From positions 313,873 to 377,872 of the forward strand of contig SGPM01000002.1 of the NCBI GenBank assembly GCA_004802725.1: 64,000 nucleotides of DNA, written 5' to 3'. Within the stretch, counting starts at the first letter, position 1; every line of letters starts with the position of its first letter. A program made the position numbers and the translations under genes. The notes under the pieces are model-generated. The model ran no database searches. It had not been told where the DNA came from and was given only the letters and a program-made list of their open reading frames with translations. Below, one piece after another: positions 22,403 through 31,491 of this stretch. This DNA is from Antrodiella citrinella. Taxonomy: Eukaryota > Basidiomycota > Agaricomycetes > Polyporales > Steccherinaceae.

Positions 22403-24045
22403 GACTACTCAGTTCTCGTTGAATGCAGAACGAGCTGGAGCTGCACGCCCTTATGTACTCCTGCATGCGCATTGGCAATTCCAATTTCATGGCCACTGTC
22501 AAGCGTGAAGGTCTTGGTCAAAGATGTACATCAACTTCCCGAGCTGTCACATTACAGACACGTGTTGAGTACGGACAATGCCTTCCTCCTTGACATGATC
22601 GATTCGGGTGTGGGTTCTTACAGTCGTCAATCGATTTCTACAAAAGGACAATGAGCGCGGTCCGTTTCGCACTTAACATTGTTGTAAACGCTTACTTTGT
22701 AATTCGGTAGAGCACCGCATTCGCGCAGGTGTCGGCCAGTGTCTCGATCCATCATGTGTTAAACAGTAGGAGAACAAAAAGAACAGCCCGAGAATCGATC
22801 ATGTCAGAAATAGACCCTCATGTTGATAAAGACAATGCACATCTCGAGCATTCTCATTGTTCAGTGCATTGTAGTAAGGCGAGGTAATTTGCATACAGAC
22901 GGATCCCGTCACTCCATGCACTCCATTCGAGTCACAGTGGGATGAGATCTCAAGACGATACAACTCGATGCATGACTGCATAGGCGAGAACCTAAACTAT
23001 CGGGACACGCACCTGAGGTCTGATTCGTCAAGCTCTTTGACTGTTTTGAAATTGAACGTTCGAACGACATGAGGCTGCCATATCTGTACAACGGGCATTG
23101 TCTACTTCGGCTAGACGAGCGGGCCGCCGTTTGCAGTTGGCATAACAACATGAGGATACGTCGAGGAAATTGCTTTTAACTTCAGCTTGAAGCTTGAAGA
23201 GTAACACATAGTTCGGAACCTGGCAGGTCGCTTTCCTGCGTGTTCCTGCGTGGCTGAGGACAATAGCCTTCCCTGAAGGTTTGACCAATAGCGGCGAATT
23301 CGAAGACCCGGAGCCTGGAGGCTTGAGATCGAAGATTAGCGACCTTCGAGCTGTCAATTCGCCCCCGTCTCAGCTCAAAGTCGCTCTGCTTACAATGCTT
23401 CACGGAGTGCTGGGACCGCACTATATCTTGTGTAGCGCATGTTGTGAGTTATAGAGCCACACTTGGGTCCGCAACACTGACACAAGAGCCGGCACATCAA
23501 AATTTGACTTACGAAGAAAATCTAAATTCCCTTTCGAACAGCAAGCGCGCTTTATCTTCTGCGCATAGCGTCGGGCGAGTAGGCGGGATTCGGAACCACT
23601 GCTATTTGTCGATGTAAGGTGGCATCCAAGTAGTATCGCCGGTGATGAAGAGGTTTCCTGGTGGTTTACTGACTCGGCTAGGAACGGTTTTCTTACGACT
23701 GGTGGGATCCGTAAGTCGCCGTTCACAACCCGTAACAGGCCCGTCACGATACTTACTTGTACTGCCAATCTTACTGAACGCCTGTCAGTGCCCAGTTGAC
23801 CAACCTATATTGGCCGATTTTCGTCAGCTTCGAAGCCAAGGCATCGGGAAATCAAGTCTTCAGGTTACTTTCAGGACTCGGGCGCGTGGAGGTCATTTTG
23901 GGGTCGCCTTTTGCGCTGCGGTTTTTACTCCCGATCAGTCATCGGGCACGGGTGGTTACTTATAACGAGCTTCCCTTGAAGACTGACCGTCGCTCTCCAA
24001 CTTGCTTGCCCACTGTGGCCTTAGGCGCACTCGCTTTCTGTCAAA
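22403..24045. other. Intergenic region upstream of NYN2
   Basis: 1.6 kb with no supported gene. A 10-bp direct repeat (TTCCTGCGTG) lies around 23233-23252. Short frames lack motifs and splice continuity. Confidence 0.5.
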
Positions 24046-24680
24046 ATGCTCAGCCTCCCATTACCACACGCACTGGATGCATTTTCATCTATGGTCAGCA
24101 CACATCGTTTCCGTTTTCTTTTTGATCCCACTAACTTGAATGTCGCTTGCTTGCAGTTAGGTCCGGATCCAGAAACGATAGAGAAGGTCTACGGGTTTTC
24201 GATGACAGAGGATGACATCCTGGTAAAGATTGAATGCATGATAGAGGATCCACTGGACTGGAAAGGTGAGTCTTCATTACCTACCTGGATGGTCGAGACG
24301 CAGTTGACCATCGACCCGCTACAGATGTGGACACTGTCACCCGTGGGTCTCGCATTCATGCCTGTTTGAGTACAAACGCAGAACTCATCATCTACACAGA
24401 GGAATACTCACATTCAACACACGGCTGCGACTTCTCCGGACACATAGTCAGCATCGGCGGTCAAGTCACCTGCGGGCTCTCCTTAGGCGACCATGTCGTC
24501 GGCTTTGTCCTCTCCAACGCGATAAAACATTCCAGTCACGTCGACCCTTCATCCAACACGCGTTATATCCGGCTTGCAGGCGAGCTAGCATGGAAAGTGC
24601 CAAGAGGGACATTTACGCATGAGGCGGCAGCGAAAGCGCGACTGGGGAGATTCAGATATATGTTTGGTGTGTCAAGATAA
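24046..24680 (+). pseudogene. Truncated zinc-type alcohol dehydrogenase / enoyl reductase (MDR) fragment
   Basis: Only the GroES-like N-terminal half of a medium-chain dehydrogenase/reductase is left. The first piece ends MTEDDILVKIECMIEDPLDW, matching the DEVLVKVxAxALNPVDWK motif of fungal trans-enoyl-reductase-like MDRs. After an interruption the next piece reads HGCDFSGHIVSIGG, GLSLGDHVVGFV and AELAWKVPRGTFTHEAAA, the standard GCDFAG, GDRV and KIPEG motifs. The Rossmann cofactor-binding domain should follow but the frame ends at 24680 with MFGVSR. The spacing between the pieces lacks a clean splice junction. A gene relic is the simplest reading; a complete relative should have about 340-370 aa. 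Confidence 0.65.
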
Positions 24681-25270
24681 ATTGGAGGACTGCTGGAGGA
24701 GGGGTACCATCTTTGGGTTCTCTGGAGGCGGGGATATTTTTGTTTCATTTCATGCGTTTTGAGTGTTTGGGTCATATGATGCACATAATAGAGGTGCTGC
24801 CTTGTCTTTATATCCTCATTATATGATACCAAGTGTTGTAGCGTTTGTGTAGATCGCACGAGAGATGAGTCCAGGAGTCGAGTCGTACGAGTGTTCTTGT
24901 GGTAGACATTTGAGAGTGACCGTCGGGCGCGCCACACTGATCATGTGGGCGTCGCCGGGACTCGGGAAGACTCAAACAGTCAAACGTACTCTACTTACCT
25001 GATCACCCGGACTCACGATCGATGAGTCAACACATGGCCTCCAGTGAAAACCGTCGGGCTCCTTACCACCCTCGTCTTGCATTTGGGAATCTGTAGAGCC
25101 GACGACGCTCTCGGGACGACGTTAACCGGCAACGGCAAGACCACGACTCGGCCTAAGACATACACGGGCGACTGGGACTGCGATCTCTTTTACGCAGCCC
25201 AACACCGTCCACTACTCTTTTCACTTCTCACACTTAAACTGACACGACGACCTTGACGATATTGACGACA
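24681..25270. other. Spacer upstream of the SnoaL-like gene
   Basis: No supported gene. A frame at 25044-25256 looks like a short hydrophobic leader but has no ATG start and no continuation. Confidence 0.45.
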
Positions 25271-26203
25271 ATGGAAAGCCCAAGCGGTAGCCTCACCCGC
25301 ACCTTCTCTGGCTCCTCAACCCAGAGCGGCGGTCATGCCCTCTCGCACAAGCACCGGCAGCCCCCTCCGCCTCCTATCCCCTCTCGCCGACACTCGCGGT
25401 TCTCGTTCAGCATGAGTGGGGTGCTCCCGACGCCGGACTTGCTCAGCTCGATCCCGAGTGGCGCGCACTACGTAGGGTCACCGCCGACGGGGCATGGAGA
25501 GCACCCGGCGATGCACGGGCGGCATAAGCGGTCGAGCAGTCAGACGACGGACGATCCGAGTGTGTATAAGGAGGCGTTGGATGATATGAGGGAGGTATGT
25601 GTCCGCTTGTTCGAGATATGGGAGTGTTATTGAGGTCAGGATTGTTTTCTTTATATATGATTGTAGATCTATTGTGGACGAGCGACGGTTGAGATTCTTA
25701 GACGGAGATGGAGGAACGACGCGGAGTTTGAGGATCCGTTATGCGTGTGTAAAGGGTACGAGCAGTATGCGCCGCAGTGGTTCGCATTGGTAACGAAGCT
25801 TCTTTTCGTTAGCGGTACACGCCCACTGATATCATTCTCTTTCTGCTTCCAGCCTCGAATATTTTCCAAATGCGAGCAGACGTATATGCGTATCCTATCT
25901 GCGACCCTCGATCCAAATCGTCTGGTATACGCTCAGACCATGGTCTACACATATCGCTGGATCGGGTATAAACGGGTAAGTCGCTTCCTTGGCGTCTCAT
26001 CCATATAAGTGCTTACTCTGGTGTCCTAGACCCTGGAGTCCATCATCCGTATCGACTTTGACGACGAGTTCAAAGTCATCCGTCTGGTGGACCAATGGAA
26101 CGGCGAACAGCCCTCTACTCGCTGGGGGTACCTGCATTTCCGCAAATTCAATGCGAAAGTGGTACCGTGGTTAGTTCGCGTGCCCAAAGAGAAGACCGCA
26201 TAA
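25271..26203 (+). CDS. SnoaL/NTF2-like domain protein, conserved fungal, function unknown
   Basis: Exons 25271-25594, 25667-25789, 25853-25975 and 26030-26203, all phase 0, give 247 aa. The first 95 residues are Ser/Pro-rich and disordered (QPPPPPIPSRRHSRFSFSMS). From about residue 100 the protein resembles a SnoaL/NTF2-type cone fold: YKEALDDMREIYCGRATVEI, RRRWRNDAEFEDPLCVCKG, YAPQWFALPRIFSKCEQ, RLVYAQTMVYTYRW, SIIRIDFDDEFKVIRLVDQW and VPWLVRVPKEKTA. Such domains bind small hydrophobic ligands or act as isomerases; no catalytic assignment can be made here. No signal peptide, so probably intracellular. The next ATG upstream (25253, in the same frame) adds only six residues. Confidence 0.75.
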
Positions 26204-26478
26204 CAGGATGCCCGCTTTACGAATCCGGATGGGTTGTCACAAGTCGAAGTTTGGATTTGTATGATATGTTTCAAGAGACGTGTTTCAAGTATCATATTGT
26301 TACCTAGTATGTTCTGTATCATTCACTGGATTGTACTCATCTGTGTTCAGGTTACATTATATTGTACTACTAGTATATTCATGCTCTACCTTACTGCAAA
26401 CAAACTTTAGAACCTCACCTGAACAGCTTCTCTTTTTGGGTTGATTCCTGCCGGCATTGACTTCCACTTTTGACATCT

Positions 26479-26690
26479 ATGCCTTCAAACAGATTCCTAT
26501 GTGCGCCCCATGTCCTCCTTCGGTTGCTGGATAGAACGATCCTGCTACTTCGTCGGTCTTTACGTCACGGGTATTTCGTTCGTGAGGAAAGAACTGGAGT
26601 ATCAGTATGCGCATGGACTCATGGACTGCACCACTCTACTCAGCGGACGGCGCACGTTGGGACTCCGCCCGGCCGTCGACTTTGCGTAAG
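26479..26690 (+). other. Conserved block upstream of SDR copy 1
   Basis: About 200 bp that matches 29429-29640 upstream of SDR copy 2. Two frames stay similar between the copies: one reads CAPHVLLRLLDRTILLL against CTPHDLLRLVDGAILLL, another reads VRPMSSFGCW, CYF, VRKEL against VRPMTSSGW, CYF, VGKDL. It might be a short gene, an upstream exon, or merely noncoding duplicated DNA. Confidence 0.35.
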
Positions 26691-26713
26691 TATTACTGCG
26701 AACAGAGGTGATT

Positions 26714-28092
26714 ATGGCCATGCTTTGCTCTAGTTCCTTGTTACGTCTTCGAGCTTCAACCTCGCGGTTGACGCAGACGTCGTTGAGGTGGTCCTCCCCT
26801 CCGAACACAGAAAACCAGTCGAAGATAGGCGAACAGCTTTCATACAGTCCCATCGACGTGCGTAACAGCTGCTCAAAGCCTCTTCATTCGGTTAGTCATC
26901 CCCACCCATCCATTCAAATCCAACCCATTCACGTATCCTTACACTGACCTAGAAACACCGACCCCCACGCGCTTCTCCAATGAATTCTCCTTCGCGGACC
27001 GCGTCGCCCTCATCTCAGGCGGGAACCGCGGTCTCGGGCTCGAGATGGCCTTGGCCTTAGTCGAAGCAGGCGCACGCGCCGTCTACTGCGTCGACCTCCC
27101 CCCTTCCCCAAGAGACAAACTTGAATGGACGAAAGTGAAAGAATATGCGGGGAGGATGCAGGGGACGGGTGGGGAGGGTCGGTTGGAGTATATTAGCGGA
27201 GACATCACTGACCAGGTGCGCAGTCTTTTTGGTGCGATGGCGGGAAGGTGACTGTCGTTGATGATGCATGGTTTTGTGTTCTGCGTGTGGACGTTGACGC
27301 GGATAGGAAGCGATGCGGAAGATCGGAGAGACGATTGGGGATAGAGAAGACCGGCTGGACGCGTGTGTGGCTGCTGCGGGGGTGCTCAAGACACATACGG
27401 ACTGTTTCGAATACCCTGCCAAGCAGTTTCACTTCTGCGTCGCGATCGTTCCGTTGCTCACTCGGGTGCGAATGCGTCGGTCATGGACGTGAACGTGAAG
27501 GGTGTGCGCAAGCAGCTGGGAGACAGATGGTTCGGTTTGGGAACGGTGGAAGCATCATCCTGATCTCGAGCATAGCTGGAACGATCGCGCTCAAAGTGCG
27601 AGGGATCCCATTTCCTCGTTCCAATGCCAATCCCTCGTACTTCTTGGATGTTACAGGACCACGCATGGGTGAGCTATCAGAGCTCGAAATCAGCTGTCGT
27701 CCAGATGGCCCGCAGTATGGCTTGCGAACTAGGGCCAAAGAAGATCAGGGTCAATACTTTGAGCTCGGGGTACATCTATACCAGGTGCGTCGTCTGTCGT
27801 TTTGCATGTTGGGCGCAACAACTGACTGTGCTTGCTAAATTTCGTCATGGTGAACATGCAACCGCACCGTCTGGGGAAGTGGGCCAGCGAGAACCCGATG
27901 GGGATTGGACGACCGAACGAGTTGCGAGGGGTGGTGACTCGATTGGCGAGCGATGCGAGTTCGTTCTGCACTGGAAGCGAGTACGTTTGTCCTCTTCACT
28001 ATCCTCTTCACCTTGGTATTTGACGCGGGTAGCCCATTGCCTGTGTTTTCCCGACCAGCTTCCTTGTCAGTGGAGGTCATCATTCTTGGTGA
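26714..28092 (+). pseudogene. SDR copy 1, decayed short-chain dehydrogenase/reductase
   Basis: Homologous along its whole length to the intact SDR at 29678-31174. Preserved parts include the mitochondrial-type leader (MAMLCSSSLLRLRASTSR), cofactor motif SGGNRGLGLEMALAL, VAAAGVLKTHTDC, YxxxK region SYQSSKSAVVQMARSMACEL and the C-terminus FLVSGGHHSW. Two lesions break it. Near 27428 about 30 bp containing the exon-3 splice donor is deleted (CAGTTTCACTTCTG replaces CAGTTCCGGGACGTAAG). Near 27505 the MDVNVKGV segment lacks about 17 bp, shifting the frame and removing the LFTAQAA helix. It could not give a functional enzyme. Confidence 0.8.
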
Positions 28093-28214
28093 GCCGCAGA
28101 TGCAACGAGCTAGGAATTTGACCATGGACAGGTGTACGATGTATTCACCGGTATGTCTATAAACCAACACCTCTTCATTTTTATCTAAACTACCGCACGC
28201 AACCACGACCTGTG

Positions 28215-29072
28215 ATTTCAATCTGGACCGACTCGGACACCTCCGATTTTGATTGGACCAACACTTCGATTCGAGTTCGAGTTCAGACCGATGCGGGATA
28301 TCAAACCGCTTCTTCTGGTTCCAATTTGGACCGATTCTGGCCGTCACGGGATTGCGATACGTCACTGATTTCAATTTGGACCGACAGCTGTGTTTCGATT
28401 CGGACTGCTGGAGGATTTCGATCCTGATCGGCGACAAGTTTGCTCTCAATCCGGACCAACTTGAACAAGCGGGGTTTCAATTGGGACCGCGACGAGGTTA
28501 TAAAACGGGCCGCTGCCATGATGAGGCTGACGGTGATTTCAGTTTGGACTGTCGCAACATATTTTGTTACGGACAATCAGGTGATTTCACGCTGGGCGGA
28601 CACTTTCAATGTTTCAATCCAGACCTGGACCTTCACCATGCGAATTCAGACCGCCGTCACCGGTTTCAATTTGGACCAACACCTCTCGATATCGCAATAC
28701 GGACCACCGGAAGGGGTTACGATTTGGACCAACGTCCTCAATATCAAATAATTCAGACCGACGCGGGATCCCGACCCCGACGCTGATCGCACTGTTTCGA
28801 TCTGGACCGACGCCTTCTTGGTTTCGATTCAGACTCCTGCCAAAGGGTTTCGGCGACTTTGTATGTACATGCATATGTCTGGCCTCTAGACTGATGCGAT
28901 TTCGATTCAGACCGCGGCAGACTCGGAGACCAGTCTGAGCACCGCTGATATCAATCTGGACTGGGACTAACACTTTCTGCCGTTGCAGGTGTTCGACGTT
29001 CAATCTGGACCGACCCACTCTATAACGATTCAAACCACTGCCAGGGGATTTCAATGCAAGTCTGGACCGACC
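28215..29072. repeat. Degenerate array of a 15-19 bp motif (TTTCRATYTGGACCGAC)
   Basis: About 23 imperfect copies in 860 bp, all in the same orientation. Clear copies: 28215-28232, 28319-28337, 28368-28385, 28392-28409, 28444-28460, 28474-28493, 28535-28553, 28663-28680, 28717-28733, 28794-28812, 28998-29016. Variants reading CRATTCAGACCGMC lie at 28280, 28641, 28750, 28821 and 28899. Spacing is irregular (about 20-50 bp), so it is not a simple satellite. It sits exactly between the two SDR copies. Function unknown; clustered protein-binding sites or a decayed minisatellite are possible. Confidence 0.7.
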
Positions 29073-29428
29073 GACACCTTGGGGGAAGGAGCCATGGGAT
29101 GTGTAGCATGTAACATGCGAAGAAGCGTGTATAAAGTTACCGGTGAACTCCAACTTGCAGAACAAAAATTGTCGATCACGAAAGTAGCTTACAATTGAGG
29201 CCTGCGGCGGTGTCGCCAAATCCGCCTGTAGGTCCAGAATCGCGCTCCGCGAGTTTTCAACTCTCGACGCTTGGCTCCATCTGAGACATGTCATTACTAG
29301 GTATACTTGTGTATACATGCTCTACCACAGTTCATTTCAAGCACCAGTGAATCCGTAAACCTTTGTGAGTTCGCACTTACTCTCGTAGGGTTAGGGTTCC
29401 TGCCGACCCTCGCCCTTCTATTAGTACC

Positions 29429-29640
29429 ATGACATCTGAAAGACATCCATACCTCACAGGGACATTCCCGTGTACGCCCCATGACCTCCTCCGGCTGGTC
29501 GATGGTGCTATTCTGTTACTTCATCAGTATTCTCTACGCCCCGGGCAGTCCGTACGTGGGGAAAGACCTCAAGAACAGTGCCTATAAATATGAGTATGTG
29601 CAGGGACTCTACCACGCTTCTCTCGAACGTTGATGCTCCA
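29429..29640 (+). other. Conserved block upstream of SDR copy 2
   Basis: Counterpart of 26479-26690. The first ATG (29429) opens a 52-codon frame ending at 29587 (GTFPCTPHDLLRLVDG, then AILLLHQYSLRPGQSVRGER). A second frame, reading VRPMTSSGWSMVLFCYF, continues to about 29635. Which frame, if any, is used cannot be decided from the sequence. Confidence 0.35.
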
Positions 29641-29677
29641 TCGTCGAGGTAAAGTAAACTTGTGAAAAAAGGTGATC

Positions 29678-31174
29678 ATGGCCATGCTCTGCTCTCGATC
29701 GTTATTGCGCCTTCGTCTCCGTGCTTCAACCCCGCGGTTGCCGCAGACGTCATTGAGGTGGTCCTCAGGCGCAGCAGCGTCCCCTCCGACCACCGACCAG
29801 CCCTCCTACGGCCCCATCGGCGTAACAGCCGCCCTCAAAGCCTCTTCCGAGTCATCCAGTCAGTCGCTCCCCCCCCCTCCGTCCACCCACCCAGCATGCT
29901 TACACTCACCTAGAAACACCGACCCCCACGCTCTTCTCCCACGAATTCTCTCTCGCGGACCGCGTCGCGCTCGTGTCGGGCGGGAACCGCGGGCTCGGGC
30001 TCGAGATGGCCTTGGCTTTGGTCGAAGCGGGCGCACGCGCGGTCTACTGCGTCGACCTCGCCCCCACCCCCAGCGACGAATGGACGAAGGTCAAGGCGTA
30101 TGCGGGGAGGATGCAAGGGACGGGTGGGGAGGGGAGGGTAGAGTATATCAGCGGAGACGTCACTGACCAGGTGCGCAGTGTGGTAGCGGGAAATGAACTG
30201 TCGTTGATGATGCATGATTTCGTGTTCTGCGTGCGGACGTTGACGCGGATAGGAAGCGATGTGGAAGATCGGAGAGACGATTGGGGATAGGGAAGGCCGG
30301 CTGGACGCGTGTGTGGCTGCTGCGGGGGTGCTGAAGACGCATACGGACTGTCTCGAGTATCCTGCCAAGCAGTTCCGGGACGTAAGTGGTTTGGTTTTTT
30401 TGGTAGCACTTCTGCGTGTCCTGTCCGAGGATCCGGTCGTCCGCTGCTGATGCGAAGCGTTTGTTTTGTGTGTCTGCGGGTGATGCGGATGCGTAGGTCA
30501 TGGACGTGAACGTGAACGGCGTGCTGTTCACTGCGCAGGCAGCTGGGAGGCAGATGGATCGGTTCGGGAACGGCGGAAGCATCATCCTGATCGCGAGCAT
30601 GAGCGGGACGATCACGAACAAGGTGGGAGGAACTCACCCGTCGCAGTCATCCGCCTAAAGACTAAACGTTCGTGCTTCTAGGACCACGCGTGGGTGAGCT
30701 ACAACAGCTCGAAATCAGCTGTCCTGCAAATGGCCCGCAGCATGGCTTGCGAACTAGGGCTCAAACGGATCAGGGTCAACACCTTGAGCCCGGGCCACAT
30801 CTATACGAAGTGCGTTCGTCTGTTGCATCCTCGGAACAAGAACTGACTGTGCCGCATAACCTGCAATCTCATGGCGTGACGCTATCGATGTGGCTGCATT
30901 GGGTGGGTCGGTGGCGGGCAAAACGCAGCATGACCGCAGCATACTTGGACACGCAACCGCACCTCCTGGGGAAATGGGCAAGCCTGAACCCGATGGGGAG
31001 GATTGGAAGACCGGACGAGCTGCGAGGGGTGGTGACTTGGCTTGCGAGCGATGCGAGTACGTTCTGCACTGGAAGCGAGTACGTGTGTCTTCTGCGGACG
31101 TCGATTGGTATTTGACACGACTGTGTGTTTTCCGGAATAGCATCATGGTCAGCGGAGGGCATCATTCCTGGTGA
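29678..31174 (+). CDS. SDR copy 2, classical short-chain dehydrogenase/reductase, probably mitochondrial
   Basis: Resembles fungal NADP-dependent mannitol/sorbose or arabinitol dehydrogenases; the substrate cannot be fixed from sequence. Exons 29678-29858, 29914-30170, 30253-30381, 30497-30622, 30682-30809, 30929-31078 and 31141-31174 give 334 aa. Residues 1-30 are Arg/Ser/Leu-rich without acids (SRSLLRLRLRASTPRL, SLRWSS), typical of a mitochondrial targeting peptide. The catalytic core is complete: cofactor motif SGGNRGLG, VAAAGVLK, MDVNVNGVLFTAQAAG with the Asn, IASMSG with the Ser, SYNSSKSAVLQMARSMACEL with Tyr and Lys, RVNTLSPGHIYT, and a tail ending MVSGGHHSW. It lies 317 bp upstream of the SMG6-like gene on the same strand. 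Its tandem partner is a pseudogene. Confidence 0.9.
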
Positions 31175-31491
31175 GGTGCTTATCAGCTTGGATGTATTCG
31201 TGTATACGGTGGGATGTAGAACGGGCTGTTTGTAGAGAATGAAAATTTGGGAGCCGTGTTTTGAGAGACGGACGAGGAGGGTCCGGGACTTGCGGGGACA
31301 GAGACGTTCGGGACCGAGATGCCACGTGTTTGCTGCGGGCTGCGGAGTGGGCGTCTGTTGTGAAGTCTGAGTGAATTTGTTTGAGCGCAGCAATGCAGGT
31401 CCTGGGTCTCCTCTGAGTTCTCCCTCCGCAGCCATCCTCCTTCCCTCTTCTTCCTCCCTCCATTCCTTCCTTTCCTTCAAAGTCTTCCGAC
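31175..31491. other. Spacer between SDR copy 2 and the SMG6-like gene
   Basis: No gene. The last 80 bp are C/T-rich, typical of a fungal core promoter before the ATG at 31492. Confidence 0.5.

Larger units (their letters stand above)
26366..28092 (+). repeat. Tandem segmental duplication, unit 1
   Basis: This segment and 29297-31174 are diverged copies of one another. They share a TACTAG...CATGCTCTACC start, an upstream conserved block (26486-26690 versus 29450-29640), and an SDR gene with the same intron positions. The spacer between them carries the GGACC motif array. Confidence 0.75.
29297..31174 (+). repeat. Tandem segmental duplication, unit 2
   Basis: Second copy of the unit described at 26366-28092; it carries the intact SDR gene and the conserved upstream block. 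Divergence between copies is moderate, with many third-position and indel differences. Confidence 0.75.

Noticed and set aside
22700..22770. GGTAGAGC string resembling a tRNA D-arm
   Set aside because: No matching anticodon or T-arm follows.
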